Part shown: positions 13,902-26,010 of the stretch, piece by piece
How positions within the stretch are numbered: the first letter of the stretch is position 1
How the letters are laid out: each line of letters starts with the position of its first letter
Assembly (NCBI GenBank): GCA_026724425.1
Contig: JAIUCV010000023.1
Span: 4,841,958 to 4,905,957, forward strand
Direction: 5' to 3'
DNA from: Erythrophleum ivorense
Lineage: Eukaryota > Streptophyta > Magnoliopsida > Fabales > Fabaceae
DNA length: 64,000 bases
The notes under the pieces: generated by a model
The model's input: the letters and a program-made list of their open reading frames with translations, nothing else
The model's database searches: none
Told to the model about the DNA's origin: nothing
Position numbers and translations under genes: made by a program

Positions 13902-13909
13902 TATAAATA
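13902..13909 (+). promoter_or_regulatory. TATA box of the E1 5' LTR
   Basis: TATAAATA in the context CACCTATAAATAGGTGG, followed by a C-rich stretch suitable for a transcription start. The same motif occurs at 26003-26010 in the 3' LTR. This marks the likely U3 core promoter. Confidence 0.65.
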
Positions 13910-14847
13910 GGTGGTGCCCCACTCTCACACTCACATAACTTCATATTGTTCTGCCCAAATTTAGAGGAGAGAGCTAGAGTTTAGGCACACCAAAGGGAGA
14001 GAAGAAGAAAGAGAAATCAAGGCAAAAAGGTATGGATTCTTAGTAGTTTTCTATGCTTTCTTCCATCCAAACTTCTTCTCCTCCATTCTCCTTTTTTTCC
14101 TTTGATTAAAATGAAGTTTACAAATCTATTTTAAGGGAGAAATTGAGGGGGAATTTTGGATTTGAAGAGAGGAGCTTGAAGAAGACAAGATTTAAGTGAG
14201 CAAAAGCAAGAAAACAAGGTAATTTCTTCTTCCATGATTGCTATCCTTTCCTCCTCTTCCTCCACCATTTTGCCCCACTCAAGAAACCCTAGGAGGGTTT
14301 GATTTTTAGGCAGAATTAATGGTGATTCTTAGGAAAAAGGGTGTGGAGATTAAGAATATGCAAAGAGAATTAACAAAAAAAACCATGGAATTTCAAGATG
14401 CAATTTCTAGGGTTTCAAGTGTTCCTTCCAAAATCTGTTTTGATCTCTTAATTCCTATGCCTAAATAATTGCTTGAATGAGCTCCTAAGATCTGTAGAAG
14501 TCTCTCCATGTGTTTCCTCCATCAAGGAAATAAAGCAAGGTCCACGGAGAGCAAAACCCTCCATTGTTTCGGCCTAAGGGAGATAGCATAGCTAGGAAGA
14601 GTTTTAAATTTTTCTGAGCCCATTTTTGAGTCATATATGATGAATGAAGATGAAGGGAGGCCTTGGAAAATATTTAGAAATTATAAAAAGTGAGTTGGCC
14701 TTATATGTTTCATAATATGACCTAAAGAAGCAATATGTAGTTAAGCTCTTGGTTTTAATTGTATGATGACTCTAAGAGGCTTAAAAGGAGTCAAGAATTA
14801 TATTTGAAAGGAAAGAATGGAGTCTAGATTTTATTTGAGGGGTGTTT

Positions 14848-17800
14848 TGTAACACCTTATATTTATAGCTCATTTCTAACACATTTGCTTACTTATATGA
14901 TGCATTCTATGAAGGAAGTAAGAAAAATCCATTAAAATAATACATTTTCTTGTGTTGCGTCGTGTATGAAAATTTTATTCGGTGTCATGTGGATCATGTG
15001 AGCTCATACAGAACATTCCCATATTTAATTACATGATTGAAACTCATTTGAATCATCAAAAGTGGCCTACATCTCAAGAACCTTGAAAGGAAGCATGAAA
15101 CATGCATATTCATTCTCAGCCAGATTTGTCCTCATTTCTGTCACAAGTTTGAAAAATCATAACTAATTCTAGAAAAATTGGAATCATAACTTCTTACCTA
15201 TTATGGAAAGCTACACATGTCTACTTTATGCTAAAAATATGTCCAAACCATAACATATAACATAGAAGATGTTTGACATCCGAAATTGTCCAAAGGTCAG
15301 GTTGTCCACTAGTGCTGTCACAAAATTCTGCAGTAAATTTCAAAAATATTCAATTAATTCCAAACAATTCCAATTCATGTAAATGATACCAATATGTAAA
15401 GATGTGGATGTTAGCTAAAGGGAAAAAATAACTCCAGACCATTTTAGGTATGTCCAGATCTCGAAACTCAATTAAATAGTAACTGAGGTCTGGTGGAGTT
15501 CCTAATATTGGATAGATTTTTTGAAAATTTATATCTCCCGCTCTAGACATCCAAATGAAGTGCTTCTAGTTGACACAAGTTGTTGGGAATGTCTAGTTTC
15601 TCCATATAAAATTTTGTAGTAATTGGATATCATTTGGGCCCTGTGTGATAGAAATCATTTTTGGACCAAGTGAATAGTGCATCAGACCAAAACCAAAATT
15701 TTTGCCAACTTTAAAAATTCATCAAATATTATCTAGACCTTCAAAAATTCTATTCTTTAGCTTCACAAAAATATCTCAACAAGATCTATTTGCATGCCAA
15801 ATCTTAAATCAAGAAGAGCTCATTTGGATAAAAAGTGATATAGGGTTCCATTATGGTCAATTTTAGCTCCATATAAGGTACCAAAAGGTCCAAATAGCTT
15901 TCCTTGGTGTTTGGCACCTCTTAGGTAAGTCTAAAAGTATGATTATGACTTGTATGAACTGCCCAAATGGTTCCAAACCCCATGCATCTCAATTTGGTCA
16001 TTTCACTTCCACTTATACACTAATGCTTCAAACTTTCAAGAAGCAAAATTTGCCATTACATACTCAATATACATTCTAAGGGTCACATAATACAATCTCT
16101 CATTTATACATGACATATTGTCATAATTATACATTCTCATAAAGTCATTTATCATATGCAACCATAGATTACACATTTGCCACTTTGATGGCCTTGATGA
16201 AGCCAATTCTATGCATTTCAATGTCATGCTCTCATCTCTCAAGTGATTGGCTCCCATCTCCTTGCTATCTTGATCCACCTAGCATGTTAGAACATTAGAG
16301 AGGAGGGGATGAGATTCAAAGAATCCCAATAGCTCATCTCCCATTTAATCATACATAAAGCATATAAAACAAGTCTTACAAATGCATGCATGGGCATATT
16401 AACATGTGCAAGCATTCAAGAAGCATTTTCAACATTTGAACAAGTCATACATAGCATACAAAGACTTGCCAAACAAGTGGATTGGCCTCACCTATTTACT
16501 TATGGATTTTGGACTTGCCTCACCTATTCTTTAAGAGGTTCTTAGACTCAACCTTACTCTTGGGAGTCAACCTCACTTTTGGGGGATTCTTTACTTTGTC
16601 TCAGCCAATCTTAAGGGTTCTTGGCTCATCCTCACCATGGCTAAGGGTTCTTGGTTTTACCACACTCAAGTAAACCAAAGTAAGCATCATAGACATCATT
16701 TAGAAACATAATGTATCATCATGGTACCATGGCATATAAAATCATGCTAGAATACTTTTTATGGTTTAAAACATACATACACACATTCAAGACAATGTAA
16801 GCATACATCTATGCATGAGAGAAGGTGGAGAGAGCTACCTTGCTTGCGTTCACATACTTTTTCCTTGAGTCTTGAATCTCTCCCTTGACCTCATACACCC
16901 AAGAAGGTGGAGATTACTTCTCTTAGCCTAGACACATTATATGGAAGTTAATTATACTCTTGAATCAAATTCTAAGGCCACACAATTACTAGAAAAGCTA
17001 GGTGACTCATAAGGCTCTTTTATGGTTCCATAATGTACTTAATGAAGCAACCTTTAGGAAACATTATCTTAACTCCATTCTCTCCATATATTTATGATTC
17101 TTGACTCTATTTAAACCTCTTGGAGTCATTACACAATCAAATTAAGGAGCCTAGCTAGGTTTTGCTTCTTTAAGCCATATTATGGAACATATAAGGCCAT
17201 CTCACTATTTATGGTTTCTAAAATTTTTCCAAGTCTTCCTCATATTCTCCCATCACACATGATACAAAACTAAGCTTGGAAAGAATTAAAACACTCCCTA
17301 GGTGCATGAACTCTCCTTGGGTGAAGCTATGCTTCCATATGGCACCAATGCAGTTGTTTTAATTTCTTTGATAGGAGAAGCATGTGGGAGGCTCTCTTGG
17401 TATCTTAGGAACTTATATATACTCTTAGACAACTTAAATTACTACTAGGAAGCTTCATCTTAGCCTAGGTGCAACCAAATCCCTAAATTCCATAACTTGC
17501 ATTCTAAAGCCTTTTCAATTCTAGTTATATATTCTTAATCCTCACACTCCATAACCTTTGGTTCCATTATGAACACATAAAGAAAAACTCTCCTCTTCAC
17601 TTTCTCTCTCTAGACCTAAGCTTAAATAGCTTGGAAACACAAGATTTTGTAAGTGTTTCAAGTGAAGTCTTACCTTAAAATGGAGTTCTCTTCACGTAGA
17701 TTATTTTTCACTGATTGATTTCTTGAAAAGAGTTCCTTTTTGGCTTGGGTTAGACCTCAATCTTCAAGTTTTCAAGAAAAGAAAACTACCATTAGAGAGC

Positions 17801-18564
17801 TCTTAGAGAAAGGAACAACTTTCCTAACTGGCACGGGATGAAATGAGGCTGTTTACTTACCTAAATAGAAGCTTAAACTTCTTCTCTCTCCCCCCTCTTA
17901 ATGTCACGCCATTGCTGCCCCTTTTTCTGCAAATGGAAGTTTGGAGAAGGTGATGAGGTGTAATCTTACTTAAGAAGACTCTTTTACAATTTTTCAAAAT
18001 GATCATTTTGCCCCTATGCGCCTGTTTGCTCCGTTTAGGCTCATTTTAACTCCTTTTTTAGAACCGTCTTTTCTATCATAAAATTTAGATTCCTAATTAA
18101 ATAAAATGTCTTTGGAATCACTTAAATTGTAGCTAAAACCTTCTCCAACGAATCAGTAAAAGTTCAGATCAATCGACATTAAAAAACGTCCACCAAAGCA
18201 GTTTTAACTGTCTCGGGGCTTTCCATGGTTTTCAGAGCCTTTGAAAACCCTAGAAAACTTAAAATTTTCATTTAAAAAGCCCCCTGTGTGAAATCCAAAA
18301 TTTTTTCAAAATTACGAAAATGCCATTACATTTCTTAAGTTTTTTGTGAGAAATTATTTCTTCATTTTAACTCTATTTTTCCTTCCATCTGAGCCTGGGA
18401 TTCTCATTTTTAGGAGTTTAGAATGCTTCCCAAAATTTTCAAGACCTTAACTAATTCATTTTAGGGGACTTCTTTTTGTATTTGGTGAGTATCATTCATT
18501 TATGGAGAAACCGTATGTTACGTTTCTCACATTTTCTCTTATTTTCAGAGAACCAGATGTTACA
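14848..18564 (-). repeat. Solo LTR (minus) inside the E1 5' LTR
   Basis: The plus strand runs from TGTAACACC at 14848 to GATGTTACA at 18564 (3717 bp), resembling E0-type LTRs throughout. For example 16310-16345 matches 1155-1190, and 18480-18564 matches 10940-11028. It is flanked by TGTTT (14843-14847) and TGTTG (18565-18569), a one-mismatch target duplication. The uninterrupted sequence is visible in the E1 3' LTR near 26935. No internal region is present, so it formed by LTR-LTR recombination. Confidence 0.87.
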
Positions 18565-19571
18565 TGTTGCTTCATTAGGTGCATTTATAGAACCATAATG
18601 AGGTTTATAAATCAAGTTAGTGTCTAAGTAAGTTGTGTGGCCTTAGAATTAATTCCACAAATCTAATTGGCTTCCATAAATTGTGTTTAGGCTAAGAGAA
18701 ATCATCCCCACACCCTTGTGTGTGTGTGGCCAAAGGAGGGAGCATTGATTCAAGAGAAAAAGTGTGTAGTTGCTTCCAAGGTAGCTCACTCTTCCTTCTC
18801 TCATGTATGATTGTTTGCTTTACTTGTCTTTGAATGTATGTATGTGTATCTTAAGTCATGAAAATGTTCTAGCATGAGTTCTTATTCTATGGTACCATGA
18901 TGATGTATTATATTTTTAAATGATGTTCATCATATTTGTTTTGATTTGCTTGAGCATGGTGAGGCCAAGAACCCTTAGCCATGGTGAGGATGAGCCAATA
19001 ACCCTTAAGATTGGTTGAGACAAAGTAAAGAGTCTCCCAAAAGTGAGGTTGACTCTCAAAGGCAAGGTTGAGTCCAAGAACCTCTTAAAGAATGGGTGAG
19101 GCAAGTCCAAAATCCAAAAGTAAATGGATGAGACAAATCCACTTGCTTAGCAAGCCTTTGTATATTATGTATGACTTGCTCAAGTGTTGAAATTATTTCT
19201 TGAGTGATTGCACATGTTCATATGCCATGCATGCATTTGTAAGACTTGTTTTGCTTATTGTATGCATGATGGAATAGGAGATGAGCTATTGGGATTCTTT
19301 GAATCTCATCCCCTCCTCTCCAATGATCTAATATGCTAGGTAGACCAAGAGAGCAATGTAATAGAAGTCAACCACCTTGAAGATGAGAGCTTGATATCAC
19401 AATGCATAGTTTTTGTTCTTTAAGGCTACATTAGTGTCTAATGATGTAATCCATTATTGTATATGGTCTATGACCTTTGAAACATATGTAATTATGTTAA
19501 GATGTAATGTAGAAATGAGAGGATATGTCATGTGAATGATGGAATATAATTTGAGTATGTAATGGCAAATT

Positions 19572-19832
19572 GTGCTTCTTGAAAGTTTAATGCAAGTATG
19601 TATAAATGCAAGTGAGATAGCCAAATTGAGATGCATGAGATTTGCGACCCTTTGGGCAGCTCACACAAGTCATAATCATGCTTTTAGACTTGCCCAAGAG
19701 GTGTCAAACCCCGAGGAAAGCCATTTGGATATTTTGGTATCTTATATGGAGCCAAAACTGACTATAATAGAATCCTATATCACTTTTTGCCTAAATGAGC
19801 TCTTCTTAATCCAAGATTTGGCATGCAATTAG
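19572..19832 (+). other. Small open frame inside the E1 5' LTR
   Basis: An 86-residue sense-strand frame sharing a central block of about 55 residues with frames in the other E1 LTR (42641-42829) and both E0 LTRs. The conserved core reads NHAFRLAQ.V...ESHL. No recognised family and no independent evidence of translation. Confidence 0.25.
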
Positions 19833-20781
19833 AACTTGTTGAGAGCTTTTTGGAAAGATAGATAATATAATTTTTGAAGGTCTAAAGAATATTTGATAAA
19901 TTTTCAAAGTTGGCAAAAATTTTTGTTTTGGTCATGCCACTGTTCACTTAGGTCTAAAAATGAAATCTGTCACATAGAGCTCAAATGATGTCCAATTGCC
20001 ACGAAATTTTATATGGAGAAACTAGAAATTCTCAATGACTTGTTCTAACTAGAAGTACCTCATTTGGAGGTCTAGAGAGGGAGATATAAATTTTCAAAGA
20101 ATCTATCCAGTACCAGGTGCTCCAACTGACCTCAGGTACTATTTGATTAGATTTCGAGGTCTGGGTGTGCCTGAACTAGCTTGAAGTTATTTGTTTTCTC
20201 TAGCTAACATCCACAGATTTCTAGATTGGTATCATTTACATGGATATGATTTTTGTGGAATTAATTGGATATTTTTAAATTTTTTTACAGAATTCTATGA
20301 CAGCACCAGTGAACGGCCAGACCTCTGGACCAATTTGAATGTCAAATGTCTTCTGTGTTGTGTTTCATGGTCTAAACATATTTGTAACATAATGTAGACA
20401 TGTGTAGCTCTCCAAAATGGTTAAGAATGTATGATTTCATTTTTTCTATAATTAGTTATGATTTTTCAAAGTTTATGACAAAAATGAGGAAAATCTTGCC
20501 AAATATATATATATATATCTATTTTATACTTTCTTTTGGTTTCCATGAGATGTAGGCCACTTTTGATGATGCAAATGAGTTGTATTCATGTAATTAAATA
20601 TGAGAAGCTAATGTATGAGCTCACATGGTCTATGTGACACCGAATAGAATTTTTTATACGCGACACAATGCTAAAAAATGCATTATTTTAATCCCCCTTT
20701 TTCTTACCCCTTTATGGAATGCATGATGTAAAGCATGGAAATGTGATGGAATAAGCTAGAAATATAAGGTGTTACATTTAT

Positions 20782-20792
20782 TGGTATCAGAG
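20782..20792 (+). other. Primer-binding site of E1 (tRNA-Met)
   Basis: TGGTATCAGAG, five bases after the 5' LTR end at 20776. It is complementary to initiator tRNA-Met, with the next bases diverged. Confidence 0.92.
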
Positions 20793-20938
20793 TAAGGGTT
20801 CGGGCCCTTGATGTGGGTTATGGCTTATGTTTATGAGTTGCCTAAATGCATATGAGCTTGTTTATGGATGAATTGAATGTGTAAATGGTGGAAGTATTCC
20901 CTTTTTCATGTTAAAGTTTGTTATGATGTTTCAGTAAG

Positions 20939-22165
20939 ATGGTGAACACTAGGAGAGGTCGGCCATCTAGAGAGGCTCATGCTGATGATAGAGCTGGGCC
21001 TAGTAATTTGATTGCTGGAGCCTTACAATCTATTATGGTTTGCCTGGATCAGCAGCAGGCCGTTATTATGCAGTTATAGGAACGGCTTGCTGAGAGGGAT
21101 AGTTAGGGCCCTACACCTACTCCCCCATTGCCACCTTACCACTCAAATCATCTCGAGTATTCAGAGCCAATTCACCTAGATCCACAGCCACACATAAAGA
21201 CAGTTGCCCCTATTCCACCAGCTCAGACGCCTCCAGCTCAGGAGCATCCCTCAACCAGAAAGATCATCACCCAATTCAGAAAGTTCGGGCCTTCCACCTT
21301 TGATAGTGAGATGAATTCAGAAAAAGCCGAAGCCTGGATTATGTAATTAGAAAATATTTTCAAGCTGATGGAGTGCACGTCTGAACAAAAAGCCAAGATG
21401 GCTATTTTTTAGTTGCAAAAAAAGGCATATTACTGGTGGAAGGGCACCAAGCCTATTTTAAGGGTGAAGAGCCTTCCGATTATGTGGGAGGCATTCCTTC
21501 AGGTATTCCATAAGAAATATTTTCCCAGTTCAGTCCGAGATGAGAAGGAATTAGAATTCACTCTATTGAAATAGACAGAGGGATGTCCGTGGACCAGTAC
21601 GTGGTGAAATTTTTTGAGCTCTCCCAATACTCCTCGTATTTATAGAAGCATGATGATGAGAGGTGGAGAGCAGATAGATTAAAGAAAGGTTTGCTCTTTG
21701 AGATCAAAGATAGGATAGTGCCACAAAGAATCAGGCACTTTAACACCCTAGTTGAGATATACAGAATGACGAAGATGAACCTCAAAATGATGCAGCCTAC
21801 CTCTAGTATCAGACCACCCCTCCCTAAGCCCAAGAGACCTAGAGAGGGATCACAGGCTACAGTCACTAGCCGGAGAGGTGGCAGAGGCTAGTGGGGCCAA
21901 AAAGGCAAAAGACAGAAGACTTAGTCCAGCAGAGGTAGCTTCACACCAATCACATGTCCTTAGTGTTGCAAGAACCACGGCACTAGACCGCATTATGTGG
22001 GGCAGAATGTATGCTTCCGGTGTGGTAGGCCAGGACATATGGCCAGGGATTACACCCAAGTTCCTCCACAAATCATACAGCAGAGGGAGATGGCTCCTCC
22101 TCCCAGACCTCAAACTCAGGGTAGAGTCTTTACCCTGTCACAACAGGAGGCTAGCCAGTCCCCAA
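20939..22165 (+). pseudogene. gag: Gag of E1 (decayed)
   Basis: Starts at ATG 20939 with MVNTRRGRPSREAHADD. A coiled Q-rich segment and a proline-rich linker follow, then KFGPSTFDSEMN, KAEAWIM, YYWWKGT and MWEAFL of the retrotransposon gag domain. A CCHC-type knuckle at about 22011-22052 reads CFRCGRPGHMARDY, with the last cysteine changed to tyrosine. In the initial frame the breaks at 21077, 21104, 21410 and 21572 are TAG and that at 21344 is TAA, all where the minus-strand relative at 11029-11555 or the family has glutamine. Later parts shift frame. Gag would form the virus-like particle and bind RNA; this copy cannot. Confidence 0.88.
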
Positions 22166-22199
22166 GTCTGATTCAAGGTACTATTAAAATAAATAATTT

Positions 22200-22500
22200 T
22201 TTATAACTGCATTATTTGATTCGAGTGCTGCTAGCCATTCTTTTATATCATATGATTGTGCCAGAAGGTTGGGTCTGAGTATGTATACATTACCATATGA
22301 CTTGTATGTATCTACCCCCACAGGAGACCAAGCCATTACCTTCCATGCTTGTTTGAATTATGTGATCCAATTTAATCATTGCCTTACCACCCTTGATTTG
22401 ATTTGCATGCCCCTTATTAATATTAATGTGATCATTAGCATAAATTGCATGTCTGTAAATAATGCCACACTAGATTGTAGCCACAGATGTACTTAGTATG
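22200..22500 (+). pseudogene. pol: Aspartic protease region of E1 Pol
   Basis: Translation gives ALFDSSA followed by SHSFIS, matching the LFDSGA/ATHSFIS active-site motif of plant chromovirus proteases, with the glycine after DS replaced by serine. The downstream segment (22269-22490) carries the hydrophobic strands around the flap. The protease would cleave the Gag-Pol polyprotein. Frame changes and the altered motif make it inactive. Confidence 0.78.
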
Positions 22501-22559
22501 AGGACTGAGTTATTTGTCATGACCACCTCCCAGACTGAGAGATCTCTAAGGTAGAAGAG

Positions 22560-23900
22560 GGTATAGATGAGATTCCCGTAGTGAGGGAGTTCCTAGAGGT
22601 ATTCCCTAGAGAGATTAATAGACTACCCCCAGAGAGAAAGGTAAAGTTTCTTATAGATATTGTACCCAGGGCAGATCCAGTCTCTAAGGCCCCATATCGG
22701 ATGGCTCCCATTGAGCTAGCTGAGTTTAAGAAACAGATAGAAGAACTTTTAGAGAAGGTTTTATCAGACCTAGTATCTCATCGTGGGGAGCTCTAATTTT
22801 ATTCGTAAAGAAGAAGGACGAGAGCCTTAGGCTATGTATAGATTACCGGGAACTCAATAAGATAACTATTAAGAATAATACCCTCTCCCTTACATAGATG
22901 ACCTCCAAGATCAATTAGTAGAGGCATCAGTGTTCTCTAAGATAGACCCCAGGTCGAGATATCACCAGCTTAGAAAAAAGGCTAAGGATATTCCCAAAAC
23001 AGCATTTAGAATTAGATATGAGTATTATGAGTTTTTAATTATACCCTTCAGGTTAACAAATACACCCGCAATATTCATGGATTATATGAATGAAGTCTTT
23101 AGACCATACTTAGATTGATTTGTAGTTGTCTTCATAGATGATACTCTCATCTACTTAAAAGGTAGAGAGAAACATGAGCAACACTTGAGATCAGCCTTGG
23201 AGACCTTAAGAGAGAGACAGTTGTACGCTAAACTTAGTAAATGTGAGTTTTGGCTCACTGAAGTTCAATTTCTAGGTCATGTGATCTCCTAGGCAAGGGT
23301 CGTAGTAGATTCCCATAAGGTATAGGTAGTATTATAGTGGGAGAGACCTAAGACAGTGACATAGATCAAGAGCTCCCTAGGTTTAGCAGGTTACTATAGG
23401 AGGTTCATTCAGAGCTTTTCTCAAATAGCGATGCCACTGACCTGGCTTACTAGAAAGAATGTGCTGTTTATGTGGAATGAAAAATGTGAGAGTAGTTTTC
23501 AAGAATTGAAGCACAAGTTAACCATGGCCCCAGTCTTAGTACTCCCTGACCTTAAAGAGACTTTTATACTTTATAGTGATGCCTCAAAGAAAAGGTTAGG
23601 ATGTGTACTTATGTAGAAAGGCCGAGTGGTAGCTTATGCTTCTAGATAGCTAAAACCTCACGAGAAAAACTACCCACATATGAGATAGCTATAAAAATTT
23701 ATAGCAATCACAAGAGCCTTAAATATTTATTTGAACAGAAAGAGTTGAATATGAGACAGTGGAGATGGTTAGAATTTTTAAAAATACTATGATTTCACAT
23801 TGAAATACCATCCCAGTAAGGCTAATGTGGTAGCTAATGCCCTAAGTAGAAAATCCATATATATGGCCTGTATGATGATCCGAGGGCAGGAATTAATTGA
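22560..23900 (+). pseudogene. pol: Reverse transcriptase and RNase H of E1 Pol
   Basis: Domain order is clear. The RT start has PYRMAPIELAEFKKQ (22690-22740). Then come LRLCIDYRELNK (22825-22860), a YHQLR block (22960) and the catalytic VVFIDDTLIY (23120-23155, FIDD box). SKCEFW with GHVIS (about 23240-23290) and LGLAGYYRRFI mark the thumb. RNase H begins at the PLTWLT and ILYSDASKKRLG blocks (23430-23600, catalytic D in YSDAS) and ends at KYHPSKANVVANALSRK (23800-23853). A frameshift near 22795 separates the first blocks. TAG codons at 23290, 23323, 23335, 23362, 23614 and 23647 break the frame, the last at the near-invariant glutamine of SRQLKPHE. Confidence 0.92.
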
Positions 23901-24029
23901 GAGATTCAGAGATATGAGTCTTTCTTGTGAGGTGTATTTGGGGAAAATATTAATAAGTGAAACTCGAATAGAAAATGACCTGAGGGATCAAATAAGAGAG
24001 GCCCAGCAGACAGATGACCATGTAAATAA

Positions 24030-24820
24030 GATTAGAGCCTAGATAGCCCAGGGTAGCATTCAGGAGTTCAATCTATTTGAGGATGATATAGTAAGATATA
24101 GAGATAGGGTGCATGTGCCTAGAAATACATAAATCAAAGAGAAATATTAGATGAGGCACATAAGAGTAAATATACCATTCATCCAGGCAGTAATAAAATG
24201 TATCAAGACTTAAAGAAAATGTTATGGTGGCCCGGAATGAAAACAGACATAGCAGAATATGTCTCCCGATGTTTAGTATGCCAAAGAGTAAAACTAGAAC
24301 ACCAGAAGCCAGCTGGGTCACTTCAGCCCCTAGATATCCTGGAGTGAAAATGGGATAGTATAACAATAGATTTTGTCATGGGTTTACCCAGGACATCACC
24401 GGAGCATGATGCAATATGGGTAATAATAGATAGATTAATAAAGTTAACACACTTCTTAGCTATGAAAGCCAATTATACCCTAAATAAATTAGCCCAACTA
24501 TACATCAAGGAGATAGTTAGATTACATGGTATACCTAGGAGCATAATGTCAGATAGAGATCCTAGACTTAAATCAAATTTTTGGAGATTATTACCAGATG
24601 CCCGAGGTATTAGACTCAAATTTAGCACAGCCTATCACCCCCAGACAGATGAACAGATGGAGAGAACCATCCAAACCCTAGAGGATATGTTAAGGGCGTG
24701 TGTGTTAGAAATGAAAGGAAATTGGGATACATACTTGCCTCTAGCGAAATTTTCCTATAATAACAGTTATCATACAAGTATACATATGGCACCGTATGAA
24801 GCATTGTATGGGAGATAGTG
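24030..24820 (+). pseudogene. pol: Integrase core of E1 Pol
   Basis: The N-terminal zinc-binding domain lies at about 24140-24310, with HKSKYTIHPG, the MLWWPGMK block and CLVCQRVK providing the HHCC ligands. The catalytic core follows: ITIDFVMGLP (first D, about 24360-24390), MSDRDPRLKS (second D, about 24547-24577) and AYHPQTDEQMERTIQTLEDMLR (catalytic E). The longest uninterrupted stretch is 24378-24818. It would insert the cDNA into chromatin. TAG and frame changes upstream disable it. Confidence 0.92.
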
Positions 24821-25221
24821 TAGGTATTCAATGTGTTAGGTTCAGCTAGGAAAGTAGAGATTTGTAGGCCCAGAGTTAGTGGACCAAACTTTTAGACAAA
24901 TTGAGACCATTAGAAAGAAACTCCTAACAGCCTAGAGTAGACAGAAAAGTTATGCAGATAAACGTAGACGGAAGCTAGAGTTTGAGATTAGAGACCATGT
25001 CTTTATTAGAATGTCTTCAGTCATAGGAATAGGTCGGTCCATAAAAAGTAAAAAGCTCAATCTAAAATACATAGGTCCTTTTCCAGGTTCTTAATAAAAT
25101 AGGACCTGTGGCCTACAGACTAGCCCTTCCCCCAAATCTAAGCCAAGTACATAATGTATTCCACATCTCATAACTTAAAAAGTACCAGCCCAACCCCTCA
25201 CATGTCATAGAATATGAGAAT

Positions 25222-25407
25222 GTGCAGTTACAGGATGATCTATCATACATAGTATCACCAAATCATATCGTGGATGTTAGACCCCAGCAGTTACATAATA
25301 AGATGATACCACTGGTGAAAGTGGTTTGGAAGGGGTTATCTCCCAAAGAAGCTACTTGGGAGCTAGAGGAAGATATGAGGAAGAAGCATCCAAAACTCTT
25401 CCCATGA
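25222..25407 (+). pseudogene. pol: Integrase C-terminus with chromodomain
   Basis: The frame reads LSYIVSPNHIVDVR, then LVKVVWKGLSPKEATWELEE and ends KKHPKLFP, the usual terminus of chromovirus Pol. The VKVxWKGL...EATWE pattern is the chromodomain fold's core. It is thought to guide integration to marked chromatin, and places E1 among chromoviruses. It stops at TGA just before the polypurine tract. The stretch 24820-25221 encodes the decayed linker (SYADKRRRKLEF..DHVF, NLKYIGPFP). Confidence 0.88.
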
Positions 25408-25441
25408 GGTATGTTGTCTAAATTTTAAGAACGAAATTTTT

Positions 25442-25453
25442 AAAAGGGGGAGA
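25442..25453 (+). other. Polypurine tract of E1
   Basis: AAAAGGGGGAGA immediately upstream of the 3' LTR start TGTAATATCCG at 25456. The preceding 'acgaaattttta' matches the conserved region before other tracts in the window. Confidence 0.9.
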
Positions 25454-26002
25454 ATTGTAATATCCGATTTTAAAACGATAGAAATAGGTGTGTTTTCAAA
25501 GAAAGTCCCCCAAAATGAATTAGTTAAGGTCCTAAAAAATTTGAGTAATATTCTAACTCCTAAAAATGAGAATTCTAGACTTAGATAGGAAGAAAAATGG
25601 AGCTAGAATGAAGAAACAAATTTTAACAAAAATCTTACGAAATATAATGGCATTTTCATAATTTTGAGCAAATTTTGGAATTCACATAGGAAGGCTTTTT
25701 AAATGAAAGTTTTAAGTTCTTTGAGGTTCTCAGAGGCCCTGAAAACTATAGGAAGCCCCGAGAAAGTTAAATCCCCTCCGGTGGATGTTTTCTAACGTCG
25801 GTGAACTCGAACTTTGATGAATTCATTCGGAAAGATTTTAACTCTGATTTGAGTAATTCCAAAGGTATTTTACTAAATTTGGAACCTAAATTTTAAAATG
25901 AAAAAGACGGTTCTCAAAAAGGAGCTAAAACAAATGAGAAACAAAAATACTAAGAATGAATGGTAAAATAGAAATTTTTGAAAAGTGTTTCTTCCTCCCA
26001 CC

Positions 26003-26010
26003 TATAAATA
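26003..26010 (+). promoter_or_regulatory. TATA box of the E1 3' LTR
   Basis: TATAAATA in the same CACCTATAAATAGGT context as 13902-13909 of the 5' LTR. Confidence 0.6.

Larger units (their letters stand above)
13362..20776 (+). repeat. 5' LTR of E1 (split by a solo LTR)
   Basis: Runs from TGTAATGTCCG at 13362 to GGTGTTACA at 20776. A minus-strand solo LTR occupies 14848-18564, leaving LTR pieces 13362-14847 and 18565-20776. The downstream piece holds the GATTC/GAATC hairpin (about 19288-19312), a small open frame (19572-19832) and an AT dinucleotide run near 20503-20519. No host gene is present. Confidence 0.88.

Noticed and set aside
20503..20519. AT dinucleotide run
   Set aside because: Ordinary short microsatellite inside an LTR, with a similar one near 43515. 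Nothing further to report.
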